Assembly (NCBI GenBank): GCA_031290985.1
Contig: JARLJW010000057.1
Span: 62,001-126,000, forward strand
Origin: Verrucomicrobiia bacterium
GTDB taxonomy: Bacteria > Verrucomicrobiota > Verrucomicrobiia > Limisphaerales > UBA11358
Length of the DNA stretch: 64,000 nt
Direction of reading: 5' to 3'
The notes beneath the pieces were generated by a model, which saw nothing but the letters and a program-made list of their open reading frames with translations, was not told the DNA's origin and searched no databases. Position 1 is the first letter of the stretch. Every line of letters begins with the position of its first letter. The position numbers were made by a program, and so were the translations under genes. Shown in pieces: positions 1-8,456 of the stretch.

Positions 1-3000
1 ACGCGGCAAGGACGCCGGTGCCGATGGTGGAAACACTGCCGCTGCCGTAGATCGGGGAGGGCAGGGTGATGGTATCGTTGCGGTCAAAGATGAGGCTGGT
101 GTTGTTTGTCACGTTGCCGGTGCCGAGCGAGCCGCTGGAGCCGCCGGTGCCGACCTGCACGATGCCGTTGCTGATGACCGTGGCCCCGACGGAGGTGCTG
201 TTGACCTCAATCGTCAGCTTGCCGGCACCAAGCTTGACCAGGCCACCAAGGCCGCTAATGGAGCCGCCGGAATTGGCGAAGTCGTAATCATGTCCCGCCG
301 AATTGCTCACGGTCATTGACGCAGGTGAAACCACGCCCTGTATGTTGATGGGTGCCGCGGTGTTCCCCGTGTCGTTGAGGGTCACCGAATCGCCGTCGTA
401 GAAGTAATCGTTGGTGCCGCTGTGGCGCCAGTTTTGATAGCTGCCGGCATTATCCCAGCCATTGTAGCCGCCGTCACCCAGCCAGGTCAGGCTGGAGGGA
501 ACGCCGGTGACGATCACTTTGATCGCCTTGGCCGTGGTGTCATTCGTCAGGCTGAAAATGAACCGGGGATTCGAGGAGATGGGCGGGATGAGGTTGCCGA
601 AACCAGTCAAGGTGGTGCCGTAGCGGACCAGCGTGGTGGTGCCCACCGGCGGCGTCGTGCCGACGAAAGTGAGGCTGATCGTGGACGAGCCATTCACGAC
701 GATGCCACCGCTGACCGTCAGGGTGCTGTTGGTGCCGGCGGTGAAATTGAACAACTCCTGGCTGCCATTGCCCAAAACCAGCGTGTTGCTGATCGTCAAA
801 ATGCCGACGGCATTGCCGGGCGAAAGGATGCCGTCCACGTTGGTGGTAAGGCCATTGAGCACACCATTGCCGTTCACCGTCGCACCGCCGTTGATGGTGA
901 TGGGACCGGTGCCGGTCACGCCGGCGACGGTGAGCACGGTCCCCCCATTGTTGACCGTGGTGGCACCCGTGCCGCTCGTGGCGGTGATCACCAGTGTGCC
1001 GCCATTAACCACGGTGGATCCAGTGTAGGTGTTGGTGCCGGCCAATGTGAGTGTGCCGCTGTTCTGCTTGGTCAGACCACCATCGATGGCGCTCTCACCG
1101 GCAATGTCGCTGTGGACGAGGGGCTGACTGATGGTGATGTTATGGCCGGCGGTATCGATGATCGCACCGTTGGTGCGGACGTTGGCACGGGAGAGCCCCT
1201 GAAAATAATTATTCGTGTTGTCGGCCGTGGGCTGCAGCGTGCCGCCGTTAAAGTTGAACACGCTATGGTAAGTGGGGTCGGTGGCCAGGATGCTCGCGGC
1301 GACGTTCCAGGCCTGAAAGGTGCCGCCGTCCAGATTGTAGGTGCCGCCCGGACCGGCGAAGCGTTGCAGGTTGATGCCGCCGGCCGTGGAGGCCGCCGTG
1401 AAGGTGCCGCCGCTCTGGTTAAAGACACACTTGCCGTTGCCGCTCATGCGGACCGGTGCGGTGGCCGTCAACTGGCCGCTGACCAAATTGTAGATGCCCA
1501 CGCCATTCGTCGAGGTGCGTCCACCGATTACAAAGCTGCCCAAGGTGGACGAGTTCTGGCTGACGGTGCCCCCGGTCTGGTTGACGATGCCTGTGACCAC
1601 CACGCCGGCCGCGTTCGCGGAGCCGACGAAGAAGGCGTTCACGCTCAAAGACGCGCTGTCTTGCACATTCAAGGTGCCCATCGAACTGCCGATGTCACCG
1701 ACATTGAAGTCGCCGGTCGTGCTGAAGGAGCCGCTCCCCTTCAAGGTCAGCGTGCCGTTATCGGTTCCATCCTGGCCGATGCTGTCATAGGTGGAGGTGC
1801 TGAGCGAACCGCCTGAATCAATGACCACTGCACCCGCCTTGACGAACAGGCTGCCGGTCAACGTTGCGCTGTTGGTCAGGGTCAGAATGCCCGTGCCGGT
1901 CTTGGTCAGGCCGCCGGTGCCGGTGATGGGATCACCGAAACCCGTGCTGGCATTATTGCCACCGAGTGTCAGCATGCCGTTGATGATGGTGCTGCCGCCG
2001 TTGACACCGCCGCCCGCGAGGGAGCCGATGGTTTCATTCGCGCCAATCGTCAACACCACGCCCGCGGCGTCGGCCACGGATACGGCGCTGGTATCCGGGA
2101 TGCCATTGCCGCCGGAGACCGTCAAAGCACCGGCGCTGAGGATGGTCGCGCCGTTGTAGGTGTTAGGTCCCGAGAGCGCCAGGGTGCCGTTGCCGGTCTT
2201 CGTCAATGCCCCGCCGCTGGTGCCAACAATTCCGCCGCTCAGGGTGAGCGTGGTGGCTGAATTGGCGACTTCAATGGTGCCGCCGCCGGCGTTTAACGTC
2301 GCGCCGCAGTCAGAGCTGGCGGTGTCGCCCGTGTATTGGAATGTACCGCCGTTATAAGTGCGGTTGGCGGAGGCGCTGGCGGCGGCACCCAGCGGGCTGG
2401 CGACCCCGCCATTGGTAATGGCATTTACACTGACCTTGCCGCCGTTGAATGCAGTGACTCCGGTGTAGGTGTTTGTCGTGGTAATCGTCAGGGTGCTGGT
2501 GCCGGATTTGACCAGGCCCCCGTTGCCGCTGATGGCGCCGTTGCCCGCGAGCACATAATCTACCGAGGAATTGAACGTGACCTGGCCGGGCTGGACGGTG
2601 GTGTTCAAAGTCGGCTGATTGGCGGAGCCAATATCGGTGAAGCTCACGTTGTCGCCGTCAAAATATTGTTCCACGGCATGGCTGGTGGCATTGGTCCAAT
2701 TGGCTGTGGTGACAATGTCCCAGATGGAGCCGGGTGTGCCCAGCCAGGTAAGCGCCGCCGGCGAACCGACCACTTGCAACTGGACGCGGTTGGGGGAGGT
2801 GGCATAGATGATATTGAACGTCTGGCGTGAAGGTGACGGTTTGCCGGTGATGGTGAAATTGGCCGGGCTGCCGCCCAGCGTTCCCGAAACCTGCATCAAG
2901 GTGTAGGTGCCATTTGCCAAACCGCCCGGGGGGAGGCTGGCCAGATTGATCACCGTACCGGGGTTGGGTGTCAGGCTGCCATTGATAATGATCAAGTCAT

Positions 3001-5431
3001 TGGAGGTTGCAGAGAAATCGAACAGGTTGGTGTCGCCGCCAGCGAGGGTGAGGTTGTTGTTGAACGTCAGATTTCCAATCACGCCGAGGCCGCCCGGCGC
3101 GATCTGGCTGCCGGTGCTATCTGCAAAGTTGCCCGCGATGGTGCCACCACCGCTCAAGGTCTGCGTCGCACCCAAAGCGTAGCTGGAAGCCGTGACATCC
3201 AAGGTGGCGCCCGCCGCAACCGAGAGGCTGGCCGAAGCCAGGCTGCCGCCGCTGCCGAGCGCGAGCGTGCCCTGCGCCACCGTGGTGCTGCCGCTGAAAG
3301 TGTTCGGGCCGCTCAAGGTCCATGTGCTCGTATTCGTTTTAACCAAGGTGATGACAAACCCGCCGGCGTCAGCGATGGCGCCGGTGATGGCATTGCCCGT
3401 GCTAGTGCCGTCAAGTTGCAGCGTTTTGCTGGTGGCCGTCGGGATGACAGGGCCGATGGACAAAGCCGCGGTTGTCGGATTGAGGACGGTGACGCCACCG
3501 CTGCCACCGCTCAAGGTCATGCTGACGGCGCTGATTTGAGGGCTCCCAGTGGTGACGTTGGGTCCGCGAACTATATTTGCCTGCATGGCCGGTGAACCGG
3601 AGCCGATGAGGAAATTGCCGAAGGTGTGGTTGATGCCGGTGGAACCGGTCTTGACGTCAGATGCGATCGTCCAGATTGAACCGCTGCCGCAAGCGATTGT
3701 ATTGGTGTAGTCCCCGCCGTCGGTGGCGACGTCCAGGGTGGCGTTGACCGTGCCGCTGAAAGTGACGGAGTTTGTTCCCAGCGCATTGGTGGAAGCCATG
3801 ACCAGGGTGCCTGCTGTGATGGTGGTGCCAATGCTGTAGGTGTTCGAACCGGAGAATGACCAGACGCCGGTGCCGGCCTTGATGATGCCGCTCGTGCCCG
3901 CTCCGTCAACGATGTTTCCAATAACACTGCCGTTACCAGCACCTTGGAGGGAAACCGTGCGGGCTCCGGCAGCCGAGCTGATGGCCGCAGCGCCCGATGC
4001 GCCTAAAATGAGCAGGTTGGTATCGGACTGGATATGAAATTCAGTGCCGCCCGAAGTGGGGGCGACGGTTCCGGACAGGGTGTTGGTTCCGTTGATATTT
4101 TCGATCCCGACCGAAACGTCAGTTGTGGCGGTGCGTCCCGGCAAGCTGATGGGATTGTTGAGGCTGATGCCGCCAGCCAATTCAAGGCGGGCAGTGGCAT
4201 CGTTGCCGCCAGCGCCGATCAGAACGCTACCGGTGCCCAGCGCCTGATTCGCGGTCGCGCGGATCACGCCGACACGCGTGCCGGTGGCATTGGCTCCAAG
4301 AGTGGTCCCACCGGAGAAAGTGTTGTTCGCGCCGGAAATAATCAATGTTCCGGCGCTCGTTCTGATTAATGAACCAGCCGTGCCAGTGCCGCCGGTATAG
4401 TTTGCGATCAAGCCGCTGATGGTGGTTGTGCCAGCGGTGGTAGGCACAGAGATCGTCAGAGTGTGCCCCGTGCCGGTCACGTCCGAAAGATAGAGGTTGC
4501 CGGAAAGCGTCGTGGCAGCGGTGTTGTTGATGGTCAACCCGCCGGTGGCATTGGCAATGAACTGGCCCCCAAGTTCCAGGTTGGTTGAGCCACCAATGAT
4601 CGTCGTGCCAGTCGGCAGGACGAAGGTGTTGGCAATCTTGTTGGCACCCGTCAGATCCGTGCTGGCCTGCAAGGTGTAGTTACGGGTATCGATTACGCCG
4701 GTGCCAAACGCCCCAGGATTGCCAAGGGTGACGGTGCCTGCATCCAGCCGGGCAATGATGTTGTAAGTGACCCCGCCCACGACCGTCGGCAGACCGGCCC
4801 CGGTGCCCGCCGCGCCCAAAATCAAGGTTCCCGCGCCAACGTTCTGGATTTTGCCCGAATTGAAATTAATGCCATTGGCCAAGTTGAGCGTGGTACCCGC
4901 AGCGGCATTCATGAGAAAATTTGTCGCCCCGGCCAGGGTCAGGGTCACATTCGCGCCACCACCAGAAGGGTCACCGATCGTCATAATGCCGGCACCGGCG
5001 TTGGCGGTGAGAACATTGGTGGCGAAGGCCGTGGTTCCTAACGTCAGCACATTGGCCGCCGGACTGCCAGCCGTGCCGCCCAGCAAGGTGGTCGTGCCGC
5101 TGCTGATATTCGTGATCGCTAACGCGGCCTGGTTGCCGCCAAGATAAACCGTCTGGGCGGTATTGACGGTGCTGATGTTGAAAATTGCCTTGTCGGCAGC
5201 TCCTGGTGCGGTGCCGGGATCAGGCGTGGTCGCACCCGCAGCCGTGGACCAAAACGAAGCCGTGCCCCAGAGGTTGCCGGTTCCGTCCCAATAATCGACC
5301 GCCGCGCCGGCGGTCAGCGCGAACGCCGCCAAAAATAACGGCACGAGCTGTAACACTCCCGATCGCGCAAATGAAAAACGGAAATGCCTGGTGACTTGAT
5401 GAGGGGTGGTGTCTGTTATGCGGATTTTCAT
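1..5431 (-). CDS. Autotransporter-associated beta-strand repeat protein, 3' end outside the window
   Basis: The reading frame is open on the minus strand from the left window edge to an ATG at 5431, giving at least 1810 residues with no stop. The product starts with a basic leader and a hydrophobic stretch ending near LTAGA, consistent with a signal peptide. It continues as a Gly/Thr/Asn/Ser-rich protein with repeated units such as TGNVTNNTSLIFDRND and YFDGDNVSF, typical of the autotransporter-associated beta-strand repeat family common in Verrucomicrobiota. The likely role is a very large secreted or surface fibre or adhesin; the substrate is unknown. No autotransporter barrel is visible because the C-terminus is missing. 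In-frame ATGs at 5464 and 5494 are alternative starts; the ATG at 5494 has a GGAAG four bases upstream. It is divergent from the histidine kinase gene and shares its 14-bp palindrome. Confidence 0.85.
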   Translation of the reverse strand, partial: MKIRITDTTPHQVTRHFRFSFARSGVLQLVPLFLAAFALTAGAAVDYWDGTGNLWGTASFWSTAAGATTPDPGTAPGAADKAIFNISTVNTAQTVYLGGNQAALAITNISSGTTTLLGGTAGSPAANVLTLGTTAFATNVLTANAGAGIMTIGDPSGGGANVTLTLAGATNFLMNAAAGTTLNLANGINFNSGKIQNVGAGTLILGAAGTGAGLPTVVGGVTYNIIARLDAGTVTLGNPGAFGTGVIDTRNYTLQASTDLTGANKIANTFVLPTGTTIIGGSTNLELGGQFIANATGGLTINNTAATTLSGNLYLSDVTGTGHTLTISVPTTAGTTTISGLIANYTGGTGTAGSLIRTSAGTLIISGANNTFSGGTTLGANATGTRVGVIRATANQALGTGSVLIGAGGNDATARLELAGGISLNNPISLPGRTATTDVSVGIENINGTNTLSGTVAPTSGGTEFHIQSDTNLLILGASGAAAISSAAGARTVSLQGAGNGSVIGNIVDGAGTSGIIKAGTGVWSFSGSNTYSIGTTITAGTLVMASTNALGTNSVTFSGTVNATLDVATDGGDYTNTIACGSGSIWTIASDVKTGSTGINHTFGNFLIGSGSPAMQANIVRGPNVTTGSPQISAVSMTLSGGSGGVTVLNPTTAALSIGPVIPTATSKTLQLDGTSTGNAITGAIADAGGFVITLVKTNTSTWTLSGPNTFSGSTTVAQGTLALGSGGSLASASLSVAAGATLDVTASSYALGATQTLSGGGTIAGNFADSTGSQIAPGGLGVIGNLTFNNNLTLAGGDTNLFDFSATSNDLIIINGSLTPNPGTVINLASLPPGGLANGTYTLMQVSGTLGGSPANFTITGKPSPSRQTFNIIYATSPNRVQLQVVGSPAALTWLGTPGSIWDIVTTANWTNATSHAVEQYFDGDNVSFTDIGSANQPTLNTTVQPGQVTFNSSVDYVLAGNGAISGNGGLVKSGTSTLTITTTNTYTGVTAFNGGKVSVNAITNGGVASPLGAAASASANRTYNGGTFQYTGDTASSDCGATLNAGGGTIEVANSATTLTLSGGIVGTSGGALTKTGNGTLALSGPNTYNGATILSAGALTVSGGNGIPDTSAVSVADAAGVVLTIGANETIGSLAGGGVNGGSTIINGMLTLGGNNASTGFGDPITGTGGLTKTGTGILTLTNSATLTGSLFVKAGAVVIDSGGSLSTSTYDSIGQDGTDNGTLTLKGSGSFSTTGDFNVGDIGSSMGTLNVQDSASLSVNAFFVGSANAAGVVVTGIVNQTGGTVSQNSSTLGSFVIGGRTSTNGVGIYNLVSGQLTATAPVRMSGNGKCVFNQSGGTFTAASTAGGINLQRFAGPGGTYNLDGGTFQAWNVAASILATDPTYHSVFNFNGGTLQPTADNTNNYFQGLSRANVRTNGAIIDTAGHNITISQPLVHSDIAGESAIDGGLTKQNSGTLTLAGTNTYTGSTVVNGGTLVITATSGTGATTVNNGGTVLTVAGVTGTGPITINGGATVNGNGVLNGLTTNVDGILSPGNAVGILTISNTLVLGNGSQELFNFTAGTNSTLTVSGGIVVNGSSTISLTFVGTTPPVGTTTLVRYGTTLTGFGNLIPPISSNPRFIFSLTNDTTAKAIKVIVTGVPSSLTWLGDGGYNGWDNAGSYQNWRHSGTNDYFYDGDSVTLNDTGNTAAPINIQGVVSPASMTVSNSAGHDYDFANSGGSISGLGGLVKLGAGKLTIEVNSTSVGATVISNGIVQVGTGGSSGSLGTGNVTNNTSLIFDRNDTITLPSPIYGSGSVSTIGTGVLAA

Positions 5432-5514
5432 AGGGGCTTCAGATTGGGAGTGTTGGCCATTCATGTCGGCTTGGGTATTCTTAAAAATTAACATTGAACT
5501 TCCGGAGGGTCTAC

Positions 5515-5528
5515 TACTCGAAAGGGTA
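5515..5528. promoter_or_regulatory. 14-bp palindromic site, copy 1 (TACTCGAAAGGGTA)
   Basis: This is an imperfect palindrome of the form TACYC-N4-GRGTA between the divergent beta-repeat gene and the kinase gene. It lies 16 bp upstream of the proposed kinase -35 box, a typical activator position. Two further copies lie at 7670-7683 and 13605-13618. It is inferred to be an operator for the neighbouring NarL-type regulator. Confidence 0.55.
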
Positions 5529-5544
5529 AAAGGCTCGCCGGGAA

Positions 5545-5573
5545 TTGCTGTCCGGCCGGATTCGGCGCATACT
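5545..5573 (+). promoter_or_regulatory. Putative promoter of the histidine kinase gene
   Basis: TTGCTG at 5545-5550 and CATACT at 5568-5573 are separated by 17 bp. Transcription would start near 5580, only about nine bases before the ATG at 5589, so the leader would be very short. The boxes fit a housekeeping promoter only moderately. Confidence 0.35.
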
Positions 5574-5588
5574 TCGCAAAACTCCACC

Positions 5589-7667
5589 ATGAGCGCCCGT
5601 CCGACGCATCTTAGAAATCCTGCCATTATTTGCCTGGTCGCCTGCCTCGCTGGCCCGGCTCTGGCGCAAGCGCCGGTGCCCACGGTTCTAACCAATGCGT
5701 CGCAGATCCGAAATTTGGCGGTGGCCGAGGCGGCCCGGGCCATGCCGGTGCATTTGCAGGGCGTGGTGCTGGCGGATTCAGCCGGCGGTAATTCGCTGGT
5801 GATCCAGGATGAGTCTGAGGCCATTTATCTGACGGGTTCGCCGTCCGCCGTCAGCAGATATCATCGCGGCGACCTGGTGGAAATCACCGGGGTTACGGAT
5901 CCGGGCGGCTTCGCCCCGATCGTCACCATCCGCAACGCCAAGAAAACCGGGACCGCACCTTTGCCGGAGCCGCGCCGGGTTATCTTCGATGATTTGATGC
6001 GGAAACATTACGACGCCCAATATGTGGAGATTTCCGGGGTCGTCCGCAGTTGCGAGCCGGCATCCGATCCGAATGATGTGCGGACAAAAATGGTGGTCGA
6101 GACGGGCGGCGAGCGATTGGCGGTCCGTCTGCATGCCCGCCTGCCGGCCGGCAGCCTTGTGGACGCCGAGGTCCGGCTGCGCGGCATCTGTTTTTCCCGT
6201 TACACCGCGAGCCGGCAATTTTTGACGCCGTTGCTGGACATCCCCCGCGGAGTGGAGCCCCACGTTGAAAAACCGGCCCCAAAAAATCCCTGGGACACAC
6301 CGCTGATTTCCGGGGTCGACCTGTTGCAATTTGCCCCGGAGCGGGATTATGGGCACCGGGTCCGGGTTCACGGCATTGTGACCAGCCAGCAGCCCGGCAC
6401 GATCTGGTTACGCGATGGCGGCCACGGCTTGCGCGCATTCTCCAGTCAAAACATTCATTTGCAACCCGGCGATGTGGTGGACGCGCTGGGCTTTCCCAAC
6501 ACCCAGGGCAATTATTCGCCGGTGATCGACGACGCCATCTTCAGAAAAATCACCAATGCCAGTCCGCCGCTGCCGGTTTTGGTCACCAATCTTACTGCGG
6601 CGGTGCATCAGGATGCGGGCTTGATCCAGTTGGAGGCGAAGCTGAATGCCAAACGCCCGGTTGAGGGTGGCTGGGCATTGACTCTGGGTTGGGAAGGGAA
6701 AGTCATTGAAGCGCAAATTTTTTTGACCAACGGCATGTCTTTGCCGGCGGAGTGGCAGCCCGGCAGCCGGATCCTTGTCGCTGGCATTTGTTCCGTCTCA
6801 GCGGCCCCGGCGGATACCGCCTTGAGCGGCGTGTGGGAGCCGGTTTCGTTTAGTCTGCTGATCCGTTCCCCGGCAGATTTGACGGTGCTTCAGTCGCCGC
6901 CGTGGTGGACGCCGGCCCATGTGATTCGAATACTGGGCGCAGTCATCGGCGGATTATTACTGGTGACGGGTGTGGTTGCGCTGATGGCCCGCCGCCGCTT
7001 GAACGAGCAGGAACGCCAGCGGGCCATGGCCGAGGCGGAATTCACCGCCATCCTGACGGAGCGAAACCGGATGGCGCGTGAAATTCACGACACGCTTGCC
7101 CAGGGTCTGGTGGCGACCTCGGTCCAGTTGCGGCTGGCCAAAAAGACGTCGGTCTCCTCACCAGAATCGCTCGTACAGCATATCGATGCCGCCCAGCAAC
7201 TGGTCCGGAGCAGCCTTGAAGAATCGCGCAAATCCATCTGGAACATGCGGTCGCAGGTGCTCGAAACGGGCGACCTGGCCGGCGCCTTGCAGGGAATTTT
7301 GAAACAGATGGCCGATGGCTCAGAGTTGAAGACGGCTTTTGACGTTATTGGTCAGGCGCGCCGGCTGGCGCCGGTCATTGAAGGCAACCTGTTGCGGGTT
7401 GGTCAGGAGGCCATCACCAATGCCGCCAAGCATGCGCGGGCAAAAAATCTCATGGTCCGGTTGGAGTTTGGCGAGAAGCAGTTTTGCCTGGTCGTGACCG
7501 ATGATGGACGGGGTTTTGACCCGGCCAGCCCGCCGCCCAGCGACGGTGGCTTTGGCCTCATGGGAATGCGCGAACGGGCGGCGGAATTGAAGGGGGAATT
7601 GCATGTCCGCTCCAGCCCGGGGCAGGGTGCGGAAATCAAATTTACGGTGCCGCTGACCGGAGATTGA
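5589..7667 (+). CDS. Secreted-sensor histidine kinase, NarX/HisKA_3 type
   Basis: This is a 692-residue membrane sensor kinase. The ATG at 5589 is preferred over the longer open frame from 5406 because it places a signal peptide directly at the N-terminus, ending ALA-QA. Residues about 30-440 form a periplasmic region of repeated OB-fold-like segments. A membrane helix lies near residues 446-468, followed by a HisKA_3 dimerisation domain with the phospho-acceptor His at about residue 500 (REIHDTLAQG). The HATPase domain shows an N box (EAITNAAKHA), DDGRGFD and GFGLMGMRERA. It should autophosphorylate and pass phosphate to the NarL-type regulator starting 41 bp downstream. The ligand is unknown. 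The gene lies between two beta-strand-repeat protein loci. Confidence 0.88.
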   Translation: MSARPTHLRNPAIICLVACLAGPALAQAPVPTVLTNASQIRNLAVAEAARAMPVHLQGVVLADSAGGNSLVIQDESEAIYLTGSPSAVSRYHRGDLVEITGVTDPGGFAPIVTIRNAKKTGTAPLPEPRRVIFDDLMRKHYDAQYVEISGVVRSCEPASDPNDVRTKMVVETGGERLAVRLHARLPAGSLVDAEVRLRGICFSRYTASRQFLTPLLDIPRGVEPHVEKPAPKNPWDTPLISGVDLLQFAPERDYGHRVRVHGIVTSQQPGTIWLRDGGHGLRAFSSQNIHLQPGDVVDALGFPNTQGNYSPVIDDAIFRKITNASPPLPVLVTNLTAAVHQDAGLIQLEAKLNAKRPVEGGWALTLGWEGKVIEAQIFLTNGMSLPAEWQPGSRILVAGICSVSAAPADTALSGVWEPVSFSLLIRSPADLTVLQSPPWWTPAHVIRILGAVIGGLLLVTGVVALMARRRLNEQERQRAMAEAEFTAILTERNRMAREIHDTLAQGLVATSVQLRLAKKTSVSSPESLVQHIDAAQQLVRSSLEESRKSIWNMRSQVLETGDLAGALQGILKQMADGSELKTAFDVIGQARRLAPVIEGNLLRVGQEAITNAAKHARAKNLMVRLEFGEKQFCLVVTDDGRGFDPASPPPSDGGFGLMGMRERAAELKGELHVRSSPGQGAEIKFTVPLTGD

Positions 7668-7669
7668 AT

Positions 7670-7683
7670 TACCCTAACGGGTA
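7670..7683. promoter_or_regulatory. 14-bp palindromic site, copy 2 (TACCCTAACGGGTA)
   Basis: This is the most symmetrical copy, with TACCC and GGGTA arms around TAAC. It sits between the kinase stop codon (7665-7667) and the regulator start. Autoregulation of the response regulator gene is the simplest reading. Confidence 0.55.
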
Positions 7684-7708
7684 AATGACGGTTGGATTGA
7701 TTGGAAGT

Positions 7709-8359
7709 ATGATAAACCACCGAAAATTGAAAAAAGCCAATCCCATCCGCATCATGCTCGTGGACGACCATCCGGCGTTCCGCAAAGGCATGGTCGCGCT
7801 CATCGAAAGCGAACCGGATCTGCAGGTCGTGGCGGAAACGGGTGACGGCAGCCAGGCGCTGGAGATTTACCGGCAGAAAAAGCCGGACGTCGTCCTGATG
7901 GATCTCCGGCTTCCCGGCATGGGCGGCGTGGAGGCGACCATTGCCATCCGCAAGGAGTTTCCAGATGCCCGCGTCATCGTGCTCACCACGTTTGAGACGG
8001 ATGAGGATATTTTCCGCGCCATCCAGTCGGGCGCCAAATCCTATCTGCTCAAGGACACGCCTGATGACGAGTTGTCCACGGCCATCCGCAGCGTCCATGC
8101 GGGCAAACAGATTTTATCCGAGAAGCTGGCCAGGCGGCTGGCCGAACGGCAACAGCGTCCGGAATTGTCCCGGCGCGAAATCGAGGTGCTGCAACTGCTC
8201 ATCAAGGGGCGCAGCAACAAGGAGATCGGCTCGTCGCTTTTTCTTTGCGAGGACACGGTCAAGGCCCACTTCAAGACCTTGTTCACCAAGCTCAAGGTCC
8301 AGGACCGTACTGAGGCCGCCATCAGCGCCATCCGCCTTGGGATCGTGCATCTGGATTGA
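7709..8359 (+). CDS. NarL/LuxR-family response regulator
   Basis: This is a 216-residue regulator. The receiver domain is at about residues 13-125, with acidic pocket D19/D20 and phospho-acceptor D65 in VVLMDLRLPG. A LuxR-type helix-turn-helix lies near residues 150-210 (LSRREIEVLQLLIKGRSNKEI). The ATG at 7709 is preceded by GGAAG; an in-frame ATG at 7685 would add eight residues and lies beside the palindrome. It is the expected partner of the kinase just upstream. Proteins of this class bind short inverted repeats, so the TACYC-N4-GRGTA sites next to this gene and the flanking secreted-protein loci are plausible targets. Confidence 0.9.
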   Translation: MINHRKLKKANPIRIMLVDDHPAFRKGMVALIESEPDLQVVAETGDGSQALEIYRQKKPDVVLMDLRLPGMGGVEATIAIRKEFPDARVIVLTTFETDEDIFRAIQSGAKSYLLKDTPDDELSTAIRSVHAGKQILSEKLARRLAERQQRPELSRREIEVLQLLIKGRSNKEIGSSLFLCEDTVKAHFKTLFTKLKVQDRTEAAISAIRLGIVHLD

Positions 8360-8370
8360 CGGCTGGCAAC

Positions 8371-8387
8371 TGACCGGATGCCGGTCA
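8371..8387. terminator. Short inverted repeat between convergent genes
   Basis: TGACCGG and CCGGTCA form a perfect 7-bp stem with a 3-nt loop, 12 bp after the response regulator stop. No T-run follows, so termination is uncertain. A second weaker pair (ACGGAAT/ATTCCGT) lies further into the same gap. Confidence 0.3.
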
Positions 8388-8456
8388 CGGAATCTGGATC
8401 ACTTAAAACTTCGTTGATGCATCGGGGGAAATTCCGTTTGTGAACGAGGCAAAAGC

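Noticed and set aside
422..1816. Long plus-strand open frame of 464 residues within the left region
   Set aside because: It is a shadow of the minus-strand beta-strand-repeat gene; its low-complexity sequence matches the opposite strand of Gly/Thr-rich codons.
1..5431. CRISPR-like or tandem DNA repeats in the beta-repeat gene
   Set aside because: The repetition is at protein level with irregular spacing and continuous coding; no uniform repeats and spacers.
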